Shown piece after piece: positions 16,138 through 23,460 of a stretch of DNA of 64,000 bases. The DNA is from Thermodesulfobacteriota bacterium (GTDB lineage: Bacteria; Desulfobacterota; Desulfobacteria; Desulfobacterales; Desulfosudaceae), in assembly GCA_040753795.1 (NCBI GenBank), contig JBFMDX010000009.1:92622-156621 (forward strand), written 5' to 3'. Under the pieces are notes generated by a model that saw nothing but the letters and a program-made list of their open reading frames with translations, ran no database searches and had not been told where the DNA came from. The position numbers and the translations under genes were made by a program. Numbering within the stretch: position 1 is the stretch's first letter; each line of letters starts with the position of its first letter.

Positions 16138-16497
16138 ATGGCCGAAAAAGTAATGAAAATTGGGATCATGTCAAAGGAAGATTACCGGCGTCGGACGATT
16201 GCCATTGCCAAAGGTGAATATAAACCCGGTAAGAGTGAGCCAAAAATCTGGTTTGAATCCATGGAATCCCTGGGGCAGATTTTGAGCGGCCAGAATCAAA
16301 AGCTGTTGCGGTTAATCAAGGAAAAGCATCCGGCATCCCTGGCCGAACTGGAAACCATATCCGGCCGGAAGAAATCGAATTTATCAAGAACCCTTAAAAC
16401 CCTTTCCAATTACGGCATTGTTGATCTGGTGCGCACAAAAGGGATGGTGCGGCCGGTTGTAAACGCCACGGATTTCAAGGTTGAATTGAGCATATAA
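16138..16497 (+). CDS. TumA-like winged-helix antitoxin
   Basis: 119 residues. The C-terminal half is a winged helix-turn-helix of MarR/ArsR style (LLRLIKEKHPASLAELET, then KKSNLSRTLKTLSNYGIVDL), as in the HVO_A0114-type DNA-binding proteins paired with TumE toxins. The N-terminal region has a basic ribbon (DYRRRTIAIAKGEYKPGK) likely to contact the toxin or DNA. It probably represses the promoter through the palindrome at 15744-15760. Confidence 0.65.
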   Translation: MAEKVMKIGIMSKEDYRRRTIAIAKGEYKPGKSEPKIWFESMESLGQILSGQNQKLLRLIKEKHPASLAELETISGRKKSNLSRTLKTLSNYGIVDLVRTKGMVRPVVNATDFKVELSI

Positions 16498-16609
16498 AAC
16501 CATACTTCCGGCAGGGATAGGGGCGGGCTGATCACCTGCCCCGAACGGCGGAAACCTGGACCGCCTTCCCTGATCTTCACTATCAGGGCCGGAACCAGGC
16601 AACGGGATA

Positions 16610-17194
16610 ATGACACGAAAACACAAAGACCCCACAGCCTTTGAGCGCCTTTTAGCGGCTATTGATCCTTGCTATAAGCCCACCGAGTTTGAAAATAAGG
16701 TTGAGCGGCTAATGGTCATAAGCGAAGCACAAGAACGCCTAAAAAACATACAAGCGCAAGATGGGGAGGCGGGAAATAACTCTGACCAATTAAGAAACGA
16801 AATTTTGGATTTTCTGCAAAGTTTTTTAAACGCGGCCTACGAATACCACGAAACTACGGGGATACGGTCTGACCTAAAAGCGGCATTGTTTTTGAAAAAA
16901 TTAGGTGTATCAACCGGGAAAAATAAAAAGACCCGCAGCGGGCATTTGATTGTTGATTATGTTTGGTTGATAAATCCTGGCCCTGATTATTATCCGGCTG
17001 ATCCCACGTCGGCGCTTGAAAGCCTGGCGGCTATGCATGGCCTGGAAAGTCCTGAAGCGGCCCTTCAACAGTTACGGACGCACATTCGGAAAATGGGAAA
17101 AAGGGCGGAAGCAAAGGGCGAAGTTGAAGGTTTTAAAAAATTTGTCGAGGGGTTACACCTTCCCGGGAACCCCCCTTGGCCCTATAAAAAATAA
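16610..17194 (+). CDS. Unknown island protein A, 194 aa
   Basis: Soluble and helix-rich. A middle section LKAALFLKKLGVSTGKNKK is followed by a domain with SLAAMHGLESPEAALQQLR and a C-terminal LPGNPPWPYKK. The order of these segments is shared with the next gene (17239-17949), suggesting distant paralogues. No catalytic motif is recognised. Base composition is AT-rich compared with the chromosome, consistent with the island. Confidence 0.6.
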   Translation: MTRKHKDPTAFERLLAAIDPCYKPTEFENKVERLMVISEAQERLKNIQAQDGEAGNNSDQLRNEILDFLQSFLNAAYEYHETTGIRSDLKAALFLKKLGVSTGKNKKTRSGHLIVDYVWLINPGPDYYPADPTSALESLAAMHGLESPEAALQQLRTHIRKMGKRAEAKGEVEGFKKFVEGLHLPGNPPWPYKK

Positions 17195-17238
17195 GTATCC
17201 TCTATTTTTTTATTCATCGGAAACCAGGAACCGGAAAT

Positions 17239-17949
17239 ATGAAAAAGAAAACACTATCAGAAATAGCCGAAGCCGTTTCTAAAGAAATTGAAATTTTGAG
17301 GGAAAAAACAGGCTGGCCGCCGTTTTTATTGAAACAGCTTTGTAGTATATGGAATTATCCGATTAGCCCTAAAGCCCGTAAAAAGGCCATAGCTGCTGCA
17401 TCTTGGCGTTTAAAAAAAATTGATCTGAACACGGAACAAATGGAAACCGTTAAACAGGCTATACAAAAAGAGCTTCTTAAGAGCGTTGCCTTTAAAAAAA
17501 GAAAGTGGCCCGACGAGGCGTTAATCCCTATAGAAACAATAGAAAACGCACAAGACGCAAACGATTCACTGAAAGAGCATATTATTTTTTTTGAATGCTA
17601 TAACCAGGCTGTTAAAGCATACCGGGAAAGTAAAGAACCGCGAACGGAAAAAAGGCAGGCGTCATTTTTCCGAACCATGGGAATTACAAAAATAGGCGTT
17701 ACAGGGAGAGGTAAACCGCCAAAGAAAGTTAATGAAGAAATGCTATTTAGGGAATACTTACAATGTGTCCACACAGGCCTGGACCAATGGGCAGCCCTGG
17801 ACGTCATACAAAAGGAAAATAACCTTCCAAGCGTAGATGACACCTTGAAACATATTCAACTTTATGTAACCGAACTAAAAAAAGCCCTTAAAGCTGAAGG
17901 GTTAAATCCTGATGTTTTTAAAGGTTTCATACCTGGAAACCCTTCCTAA
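17239..17949 (+). CDS. Unknown island protein B, 236 aa
   Basis: Basic and helix-rich. It carries about 70 extra N-terminal residues compared with protein A. The rest mirrors it: QASFFRTMGITKIGVTGRGK, then ALDVIQKENNLPSVDDTLKHI, ending FIPGNPS. It starts 44 bases after protein A and is probably in the same transcript. No function is recognised. The following 200 bases (17950-18151) contain no gene. Confidence 0.6.
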   Translation: MKKKTLSEIAEAVSKEIEILREKTGWPPFLLKQLCSIWNYPISPKARKKAIAAASWRLKKIDLNTEQMETVKQAIQKELLKSVAFKKRKWPDEALIPIETIENAQDANDSLKEHIIFFECYNQAVKAYRESKEPRTEKRQASFFRTMGITKIGVTGRGKPPKKVNEEMLFREYLQCVHTGLDQWAALDVIQKENNLPSVDDTLKHIQLYVTELKKALKAEGLNPDVFKGFIPGNPS

Positions 17950-18151
17950 TATTCCGGCAAACCACGCTTAAAAATCTCCCTTAGCGTTCAAGTACGCAGA
18001 CGTAACACCCTCCCTGTTTTTCAATTTAGGAAAAACAATACGTATTATTTTTCCTAATAAAATCATTGACTTATCACGCACTTTGGGGCCATAATAAACC
18101 CAGATTAAAACAGTTAAAACATTTAACAACTTTTAACAGGCAGGTGAAAAC

Positions 18152-18355
18152 ATGGAAGCCCAAAAACTACTAAATACCAAGGAAGCGGCGGCCCTGATAG
18201 GCTCGAACCCTCGAACGTTGGACAACTGGCGCGGTTTAGGGCGCGGTCCGGTTTACGTAAAATTGAATAAACGCAACGTGCGTTATGCCTTGGATGACTT
18301 GCTGGAATATATCGCACGTCACCGGGTTACACCGGCAGGAGGCGGCTATGAATAA
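18152..18355 (+). CDS. AlpA/excisionase-like HTH protein
   Basis: 67 residues with a MerR-like helix-turn-helix: LLNTKEAAALIGSNPRTLDNW, then a wing and VRYALDDLLEYI. Such proteins act as excisionases (recombination directionality factors) or activators of the integrase in tRNA-borne islands. A Shine-Dalgarno-like CAGGTG lies 9 bases before the ATG. The stop overlaps the start of the next gene. Confidence 0.8.
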   Translation: MEAQKLLNTKEAAALIGSNPRTLDNWRGLGRGPVYVKLNKRNVRYALDDLLEYIARHRVTPAGGGYE

Positions 18356-18722
18356 AAAACCCCTAACACCTGGCCGGGCTGTAAGGCGTTTTTGCCTTGA
18401 ATGTTGCGGCGGTGCGGCGGACGTGAAAAATTGCGGCGGGGATGCCCTGCTAACCGGCGAACCCTGCCCACTTTTCCATTATCGTGCTGGGCGCGGAAGG
18501 CCTTCCGTCAAAGTTATTCGGAGGGAATGCCTTCATTGCATGTGCGGAAGCCGAAATATGGTCGAGAATTGCGGGAACGCCAATTGTTTTTTGTTCCTTT
18601 TCAGGATGGGCATAAATCCGAACCATCAAATATCGAAAAATCAGGCTCAAAAAAGGCAGTTTAACGGGCAGTTTTGCTCGCAGAAGGAACGAATCACTTC
18701 AGGCAATGGTGTTATGGCCTGA
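18348..18722 (+). CDS. Cysteine-rich phage/island protein
   Basis: 124 residues from ATG 18348, which overlaps the HTH gene by 8 bases and follows GGAGGCGGCT. About 14 cysteines occur in two blocks: RRFCLECCGG ... CGG ... PCPLFHYR, and RRECLHCMCGS ... ENCGNANCFLFLFRMGINP. The duplicated pattern (C-x2-C ... C-x4-C-x-L-F-x-x-R) suggests two zinc-binding knuckles. Similar proteins are common in prophages and islands, with unknown function. An upstream in-frame ATG (18285) lies inside the HTH gene and is less likely. Confidence 0.7.
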   Translation: MNKKPLTPGRAVRRFCLECCGGAADVKNCGGDALLTGEPCPLFHYRAGRGRPSVKVIRRECLHCMCGSRNMVENCGNANCFLFLFRMGINPNHQISKNQAQKRQFNGQFCSQKERITSGNGVMA

Positions 18723-18728
18723 AAAGCA

Positions 18729-18760
18729 AAAGGCCGTTCCTGGCAGGGAAAACGGCCTTT
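18729..18760. terminator. Hairpin between the Cys-rich and DUF3987 genes
   Basis: AAAGGCCGTT (18729-18738) pairs with AACGGCCTTT (18751-18760). There is no long T-run on the plus strand, so it may attenuate rather than stop transcription into the ATPase gene. Confidence 0.5.
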
Positions 18761-18777
18761 AAGAAAGGAATTACCTA

Positions 18778-20274
18778 ATGAGGAATAGTAACAATTTGTA
18801 CGGTGAAAGTCAAACAGAATCAGAATCGAGATCGGAACTAGGGCAATGGCAGACGGCAAGAGAACTTATCCCCCGCTGCCCTTATCCCTGGAGCGTTCTT
18901 CCGGCAGTAATAGAAGATAGTTTTAAAAGACTGGCTAGATCATGCGCTTCGACACCTGACCCGTTACCAGGGTTCGCTTGTGCGATGATTGGGGCAACTG
19001 TAGGTCGTTATGTTTCGATAGAGATGAAAGACGGTTGGCAAGAACCACTAATTTTCTGGGTTATCGATATAAATGAAAGTGGCGGAGGAAAAACGGCGAA
19101 AATGCAAAGTCTGGCAAGCGTATTCAGGGAATTACAGCGCAATGAACAGGAACGGGCAAGGTTAGAAACAATTGAATGGGAAACAATGGCTCCGCAAGAC
19201 CGTGGACGGCCAGCAGACAGATCCCGTGCCTATTATTGCACAGATTTAACTCTAGAAGGCTTGCGGGCTGACTTGGACGGCCATAGCACCGGCGGCATTC
19301 TTGCCATATTAGCCGAGGCCAGTAGCCTGATCAGTGGGCAGAATGAATATAAAAACGGGAAGGGAACGGACCGAGAATCATGGTTACGACTTTATGACGG
19401 GCATGATGTTCGAATCAGCCGTGCTTCAAGAAGTATGTTAATCACCGGCGCGCGCGTATCTGTTATAGGTGGGATTCAACCGTTAATTTTCCAGCAAGTG
19501 TTTGGCAAAGGAGATAAGCAATTCCTGAAAGATGGAACAATCTACCGGGGGCTCTTTACATATGCCCCGTCAGATCACCACACATTGACGCCCGAAACTT
19601 GGGCAGATGCCGACCAGCAGGTTTGGGAAGACGTATTAAAGCGGGCCTTCGCTTGGGTAGACGGTCAAGAGCTTCTCCACCGCATTCATTTGAATGAAGA
19701 AGGGCAATCTTTATTTTTAACCTGGCGAAACGACTTAGACCGGCAGAAATTCGACTTGCCCCCTGAGATTCGAGGTTTCTTGCCAAAGGCGTATGGGACG
19801 GCGTTACGGTTAGCCGCAGCCATTGATTTGATTCATTGCTTCCATAAGGACCAGTCACCACGGAAGCAGATGGGTGAGGAAGGGGTGCAAAGGGGTATTG
19901 ATGCGGCTATGTTCTACCTAGGACAGGCTGTGGACGCCACCCGCCTGATTCTCGGAGTGGCATTGAAAATAAACCCTATGAAAAAGAAAATTCGGCAGGC
20001 TATCCGAGACCGGGGAACGATGACCGCCACCGAAATCAACGAAGATGTTTTTAAAAGAAATATCCCGGCGGAAAAAATACAGGCGGCACTCAATGAAATG
20101 GTAATGAATAGCCAGTTAAGTATGACCATCGAATCAACTGACGGGCGGCCAAGAACAATATACGTACTGCACGAAAAAAACGAATTAACGAAAAAAGCGG
20201 CAAGAGCCGACCAAACACACAACCATTATTCGTTTAATTCGTTTAATTCGTTGCCGGATGAAATTGAAATATGA
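18778..20274 (+). CDS. DUF3987 replication-type ATPase
   Basis: 498 residues of the DUF3987/YfjI type, a family found beside primases in phages and islands. A P-loop is seen in NESGGGKTAKM (K105 and T106). Other family-like segments are GGILAILAEASSLISGQNEY and WLRLYDGHDVRISRASRS, an acidic stretch followed by an arginine finger-like region, and GARVSVIGGIQPLIFQ. The C-terminal 100 residues contain a winged-helix-like DNA-binding segment (IRQAIRDRGTMTATEINED). It probably initiates or supports replication of the excised element. An AAAGGA site precedes the ATG. Confidence 0.8.
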   Translation: MRNSNNLYGESQTESESRSELGQWQTARELIPRCPYPWSVLPAVIEDSFKRLARSCASTPDPLPGFACAMIGATVGRYVSIEMKDGWQEPLIFWVIDINESGGGKTAKMQSLASVFRELQRNEQERARLETIEWETMAPQDRGRPADRSRAYYCTDLTLEGLRADLDGHSTGGILAILAEASSLISGQNEYKNGKGTDRESWLRLYDGHDVRISRASRSMLITGARVSVIGGIQPLIFQQVFGKGDKQFLKDGTIYRGLFTYAPSDHHTLTPETWADADQQVWEDVLKRAFAWVDGQELLHRIHLNEEGQSLFLTWRNDLDRQKFDLPPEIRGFLPKAYGTALRLAAAIDLIHCFHKDQSPRKQMGEEGVQRGIDAAMFYLGQAVDATRLILGVALKINPMKKKIRQAIRDRGTMTATEINEDVFKRNIPAEKIQAALNEMVMNSQLSMTIESTDGRPRTIYVLHEKNELTKKAARADQTHNHYSFNSFNSLPDEIEI

Positions 20275-20561
20275 CCCCCATTGAATATTTAAAGACTTTC
20301 AGAATAACCGCAATAATCGAGTCCACGGGTAAGATCACCTTGAAGGGATTAAGTGGTCTGCCAGAAGAACTTTGGGGGGAAGTTGTCTCCTGGGCAAAAG
20401 AACACCGGGCCGAAATAGAAGACGACCTTAACAGGCATGGTGGCTGTTTAGCACGTTGCAAACAATCCGGTTTATGTTACGGCACCGCTTATTTTGATGG
20501 CAAGCCAGGGCGGGGCACAATCTGTGACCTAACCCGGTGCGCTTGGAATAAAAAAGGTTAG
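20271..20561 (+). CDS. Small protein coupled to the DUF3987 gene
   Basis: 96 residues, overlapping the ATPase stop by 4 bases (ATGA). The N-terminal half resembles the small TubC-docking-like modules found next to island primases (ITLKGLSGLPEELWGEVVSW, then KEHRAEIEDDL). The C-terminal half has four cysteines (LARCKQSGLCYG, TICDLTRCAW) that could bind zinc. Possibly a partner of the ATPase. Confidence 0.6.
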   Translation: MTPIEYLKTFRITAIIESTGKITLKGLSGLPEELWGEVVSWAKEHRAEIEDDLNRHGGCLARCKQSGLCYGTAYFDGKPGRGTICDLTRCAWNKKG

Positions 20562-20663
20562 CTTGAATTTATTTCGAAAATTAAGGTGAGGCTCTCCAAG
20601 CTGGCAAGTTAGGTTCACGACCACAGGACAAGTTAGCTTTTGTTTGGGTAATTATTTGAGTCC

Positions 20664-20766
20664 ATAAAAAAGGGCAATCAGTCATGATAGCTTTCAGAGC
20701 AAATAACCGAAACTATAAAAAAGGCAAGTGTTGCATGATAAATGACCGACACTATAAAAAAAGCAA
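20664..20766. repeat. Iteron-like direct repeats in the 670-bp non-coding gap
   Basis: The gap 20562-21234 has no convincing gene. It contains three degenerate copies of a (ct)ATAAAAAAgGCAA motif at about 20664-20677, 20713-20727 and 20752-20766. Between the first pair and second pair lie repeated CATGATA and CCGA(A/C)A boxes. Being AT-rich and directly after a replication-type gene, the repeats could be an origin of replication for the excised element. Confidence 0.4.
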
Positions 20767-21234
20767 ACACCAAAAGAAACACCACTACGCGCGGAAAGCT
20801 GGTCGTGTGTTAGACGCCTTGGATGCCTAAAAGATGACAACATGTTATTTAGGCGGCAAGTTGTAAAAAACTCTTTTATGGCACTCCTAAAATTCCGGCC
20901 TACATAATTATCTATAACCAATCGTTTATACTTAATTAATTATTGTTTTTCACGAAAAAAGTGGGTAGTTTACGCAGTAAAAAGCGGATTTCTTTGTCAG
21001 GTTTCAAGAGCGAATAAATCCCGGCGCAGCTCATGAAGCATGATATGGGGGGTATGTCTTTCTTGCCAGTTTTCAAGTCTTTAACCACCGGGGATAGGAA
21101 CGCGCGCAAAATAACGGAAAATCGGAATACTCTGCTGTTGGTTTTTATCTTGATTTATATTAAAATAATTATATTTTATAAATAGAGAAGTATAGCTTAA
21201 ACAATCATTGCCATGCTCTTGGGGGAGTAAGAGA

Positions 21235-21603
21235 ATGAACCGCATTGTGAAATTAGTTGTCTTGGCTGTTTCGCTGTCGCTTATGTTCGGATGTGCCACG
21301 TACTACCTTCAGTCCAACCTTAACGGCCTCTCGGTCGGTATTTCCAAATCGGCGTTTCTCTATACATTTCCCGACACCCGCACGACTCAAGGCCCGATTC
21401 TTAGAGCGGCACAAAAGGGCAAAGACGGTCTCATTGAAGTCTTCACCATGGAAATGACTGGCGGGCAATTGGGGCAGCAGCCTGTTCCATTCTGGTTCCT
21501 GTTCGAGAATGGCAGCTTGACGCAGTGGGGTCGACCGGAGGACTGGCGAAATGTCTCCGCAAGTTACGAGATCAACTTCAATCCAGCGCATGGCGTGCGC
21601 TAG
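21235..21603 (+). CDS. Island lipoprotein
   Basis: 122 residues from ATG 21235, chosen because it begins a classic lipoprotein signal (MNRIVKLVVLAVSLSLMFGC with lipobox L-M-F-G-C). An in-frame ATG at 21208 would spoil the signal. After the cysteine there is a compact domain with FLYTFPDTR and QPVPFWFLFENGSL. It is probably an outer-membrane or periplasm-facing lipoprotein carried as cargo; function unknown. It is followed by a strong terminator. Confidence 0.75.
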   Translation: MNRIVKLVVLAVSLSLMFGCATYYLQSNLNGLSVGISKSAFLYTFPDTRTTQGPILRAAQKGKDGLIEVFTMEMTGGQLGQQPVPFWFLFENGSLTQWGRPEDWRNVSASYEINFNPAHGVR

Positions 21604-21645
21604 AGGTAACGCAAAAGGTTTTCCATAACGAGCAAGGTTTTTTGA

Positions 21646-21681
21646 AGGGCTGGGCGGTTTGGTTTGCCTAGCCCTTTTTTT
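21646..21681 (+). terminator. Terminator of the island lipoprotein gene
   Basis: AGGGCTGGGC (21646-21655) pairs with GCCTAGCCCT (21666-21675), with one mismatch, then seven T. Confidence 0.88.
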
Positions 21682-21686
21682 GCTCT

Positions 21687-21708
21687 GTGTGGGGTAGAGT
21701 GTGGGGTA
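21687..21708. promoter_or_regulatory. Two GTGTGGGGTA decamers, probable integrase arm sites (right)
   Basis: GTGTGGGGTA at 21687-21696 and 21699-21708, in the same spacing and orientation as at 14502-14523. They lie 48 bases from the right attachment site. Confidence 0.65.
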
Positions 21709-21715
21709 AAGAAAT

Positions 21716-21745
21716 AAAAAAGGGCTTAGCTTTTGGCTAAACCCT
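21716..21745 (-). terminator. Element-borne terminator for tRNA-Gln
   Basis: On the minus strand AGGGTTTAGC, loop, GCTAAGCCCT (one G-U pair) and six T, starting 11 bases after the CCA end of tRNA-Gln. It is inside the element, so the island supplies the tRNA with a replacement terminator. Confidence 0.85.
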
Positions 21746-21755
21746 TGTGGTTGGC

Positions 21756-21803
21756 TGGCTGAGGGATAAGGATTCGAACCTTAATAAACGGGGCCAGAAC
21801 CCG
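21756..21803. repeat. Right attachment site (attR) inside tRNA-Gln
   Basis: 48 bp identical to 14328-14375. It forms the 3' part of the intact tRNA gene, so integration preserves tRNA function. The crossover must lie within this block. Confidence 0.92.
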
Positions 21804-21829
21804 TTGTCCTGCCGTTGGACGATCCCTCA
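21756..21829 (-). tRNA. tRNA-Gln (CUG anticodon)
   Basis: 74 nt on the minus strand with encoded CCA. The acceptor stem is TGAGGGA/TCCCTCA; the first pair U1-A72 is a glutamine identity feature. The anticodon loop TTCTGGC gives anticodon CTG. The T arm is TAAGG-TTCGAAT-CCTTA. It lies 51 bases downstream of gltX, reading the same way, and may share its transcript. It is the integration target of the island. Confidence 0.95.
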
Positions 21830-21879
21830 AAAAACGAAGTCACCATAACAAACCCGTCCGGTTAAGGTCAAGAAAAAAC

Positions 21880-23280
21880 TCATGGGTTTTTAATGCGGGC
21901 GATTGCCGCGGCCAGCCTCCGGGTTACCGCCGGCCGGCCCAGGGCCACCATGGTTTCAAAAATACCGGGGCTTTCGGTCCGACCGGTGATGGCCACCCGC
22001 AGGGGCTGGGCAATTTTTCCGAATTTTACACCGGTCCTGTCCAGGATCAGTTGAAAGGCTTTTTCCAGGTTTTCCTGGGTATAGTCAGTCAGGCCGTCGA
22101 CCGCCTCGGCGCTCATCTCAAGCAGGTTCAGGTTGTCCGGCACCAGAAATTTCTGCGCCGCCTTCTCATCATAGGAAAGCGGCTCTTCAAAATAAAAGGC
22201 GGCCTTGTCCGCCATTTCCCGCAGGGTCTTGCTCCGTAACGTCAGGGTTGAGATGACGCCGGCAAGGTAGCGGTCATCGTCAGCGGCGTATCCCTTTCCC
22301 TTCAGGAACGGTTTGAGGTGGGTCGTCAGGGCCTCCGGCGGGGTGTTCTTGATGTGTTCGGCATTGATGGCCAGCAGCTTGTCGGGATTGAACACTCCGG
22401 CCGATTTGCCGATATGATCCAGGGTAAACTTTTCTTTCAACTCCGCCATGGTGAAATATTCCTGGTCGCCGTGGGACCAGCCCAGGCGGACCAGATAGTT
22501 CAGCAGCCCGGAAGGCAGAAAGCCCATGTCCCGGTACTCCAGGACGGACATGGCGCCGTGCCGCTTGCTCAACCGTGACCGGTCGCTGCCCAGAACCATG
22601 GGCACATGGGCAAAAAGCGGCAGGGGGTGATCCAGGGCAAGGTAGAGCATGATCTGGCGGGGCGTGTTGGCCACGTGATCGTCCCCCCGGATAATGGTGT
22701 TGACACCCATGGTGATGTCGTCCACCACCACGGCAAAATTATAGGTGGGCGTGCCGTCGCTCCTGAAAATGACAAAATCACCGGTTTCGGCGTTGTCAAA
22801 GGCGATGGTGCCCTTGACGGCATCATCCAGAATGGTTTTTCCGGCATCCGGCGTCCGGAAGCGGACCACGGTTTTATCCGACGGGGCCAGCCCCTTTTCC
22901 CGGCAGGTACCGTCATAAGCCGGGTTGCCGCCCACAGCCAGGGCTTTTTTCCTTTTTTCCTCCAGCAACTCGGGCGTACAATCACAGTAATAGGCCCGGC
23001 CGGCCGCCACCAGCCGGTCGGCGTACTGGCGATAAATATCAAACCGTTCCGACTGAAAATAAGGCCCTTCATCCCAGTCGATGCCCAGCCACTGCAACGA
23101 TTCGATGATGCCGTCGGCCGAGGCCTGGGTGGAGCGCTGCGTGTCGGTATCCTCGATGCGCAGTATAAATCGGCCGCCGGTGTGCCGGGCGTAAAGCCAG
23201 TTAAACAGGGCCGTCCTGGCGCCGCCGATATGCAGATGACCGGTGGGGCTCGGCGGAAAGCGGGTCACAATGGTTTCCAT
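21880..23280 (-). CDS. gltX: Glutamyl-tRNA synthetase
   Basis: About 466 residues, charging tRNA-Glu with glutamate. Class I motifs: FPPSPTGHLHIGGART (HIGH) near the N-terminus and DRSRLSKRHGAMS (KMSKS equivalent) near residue 240. The anticodon-binding domain follows. The ATG at 23280 is preferred over 23286 because the AGGAG site abuts the latter with no spacing. It lies directly upstream of tRNA-Gln. In bacteria without GlnRS this enzyme also misacylates tRNA-Gln for GatCAB; which applies here is not visible. Confidence 0.97.
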   Translation of the reverse strand: METIVTRFPPSPTGHLHIGGARTALFNWLYARHTGGRFILRIEDTDTQRSTQASADGIIESLQWLGIDWDEGPYFQSERFDIYRQYADRLVAAGRAYYCDCTPELLEEKRKKALAVGGNPAYDGTCREKGLAPSDKTVVRFRTPDAGKTILDDAVKGTIAFDNAETGDFVIFRSDGTPTYNFAVVVDDITMGVNTIIRGDDHVANTPRQIMLYLALDHPLPLFAHVPMVLGSDRSRLSKRHGAMSVLEYRDMGFLPSGLLNYLVRLGWSHGDQEYFTMAELKEKFTLDHIGKSAGVFNPDKLLAINAEHIKNTPPEALTTHLKPFLKGKGYAADDDRYLAGVISTLTLRSKTLREMADKAAFYFEEPLSYDEKAAQKFLVPDNLNLLEMSAEAVDGLTDYTQENLEKAFQLILDRTGVKFGKIAQPLRVAITGRTESPGIFETMVALGRPAVTRRLAAAIARIKNP

Positions 23281-23460
23281 TTTCATCTCCTGAAATTTTC
23301 GTTAGGCTGCTTATAACACCGGTAAAAACGATTTGGCAAATTAATACCGGCCCGGGTCGGGAGACGAGATTTCTTGACAAACCGGTCCGGAATTGATTTC
23401 GTTGCATGTAACCACTACATAAAATTCCGTTATCAACCTGTCCCAGGGTAAGGAGGAGCA

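Larger units (their letters stand above)
14328..21803. mobile_element. Integrative element in tRNA-Gln, about 7.4 kb
   Basis: Bounded by 48-bp direct repeats (14328-14375 and 21756-21803). A tyrosine integrase is next to the left end, and cargo is visibly more AT-rich than the flanks. Genes in order: integrase, TumE/TumA-like pair, two unknown proteins, AlpA-like HTH, Cys-rich protein, DUF3987 ATPase, small protein, lipoprotein. There are no structural phage, conjugation or relaxase genes, so it resembles a satellite or mobilizable island that needs a helper for transfer. Its right end restores an intact tRNA-Gln. Confidence 0.9.

Noticed and set aside
20694..20921. Minus-strand ORF of 75 aa in the island gap
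   Set aside because: Lies over the iteron-like repeats; Cys/Phe/Tyr-rich sequence without a start signal.
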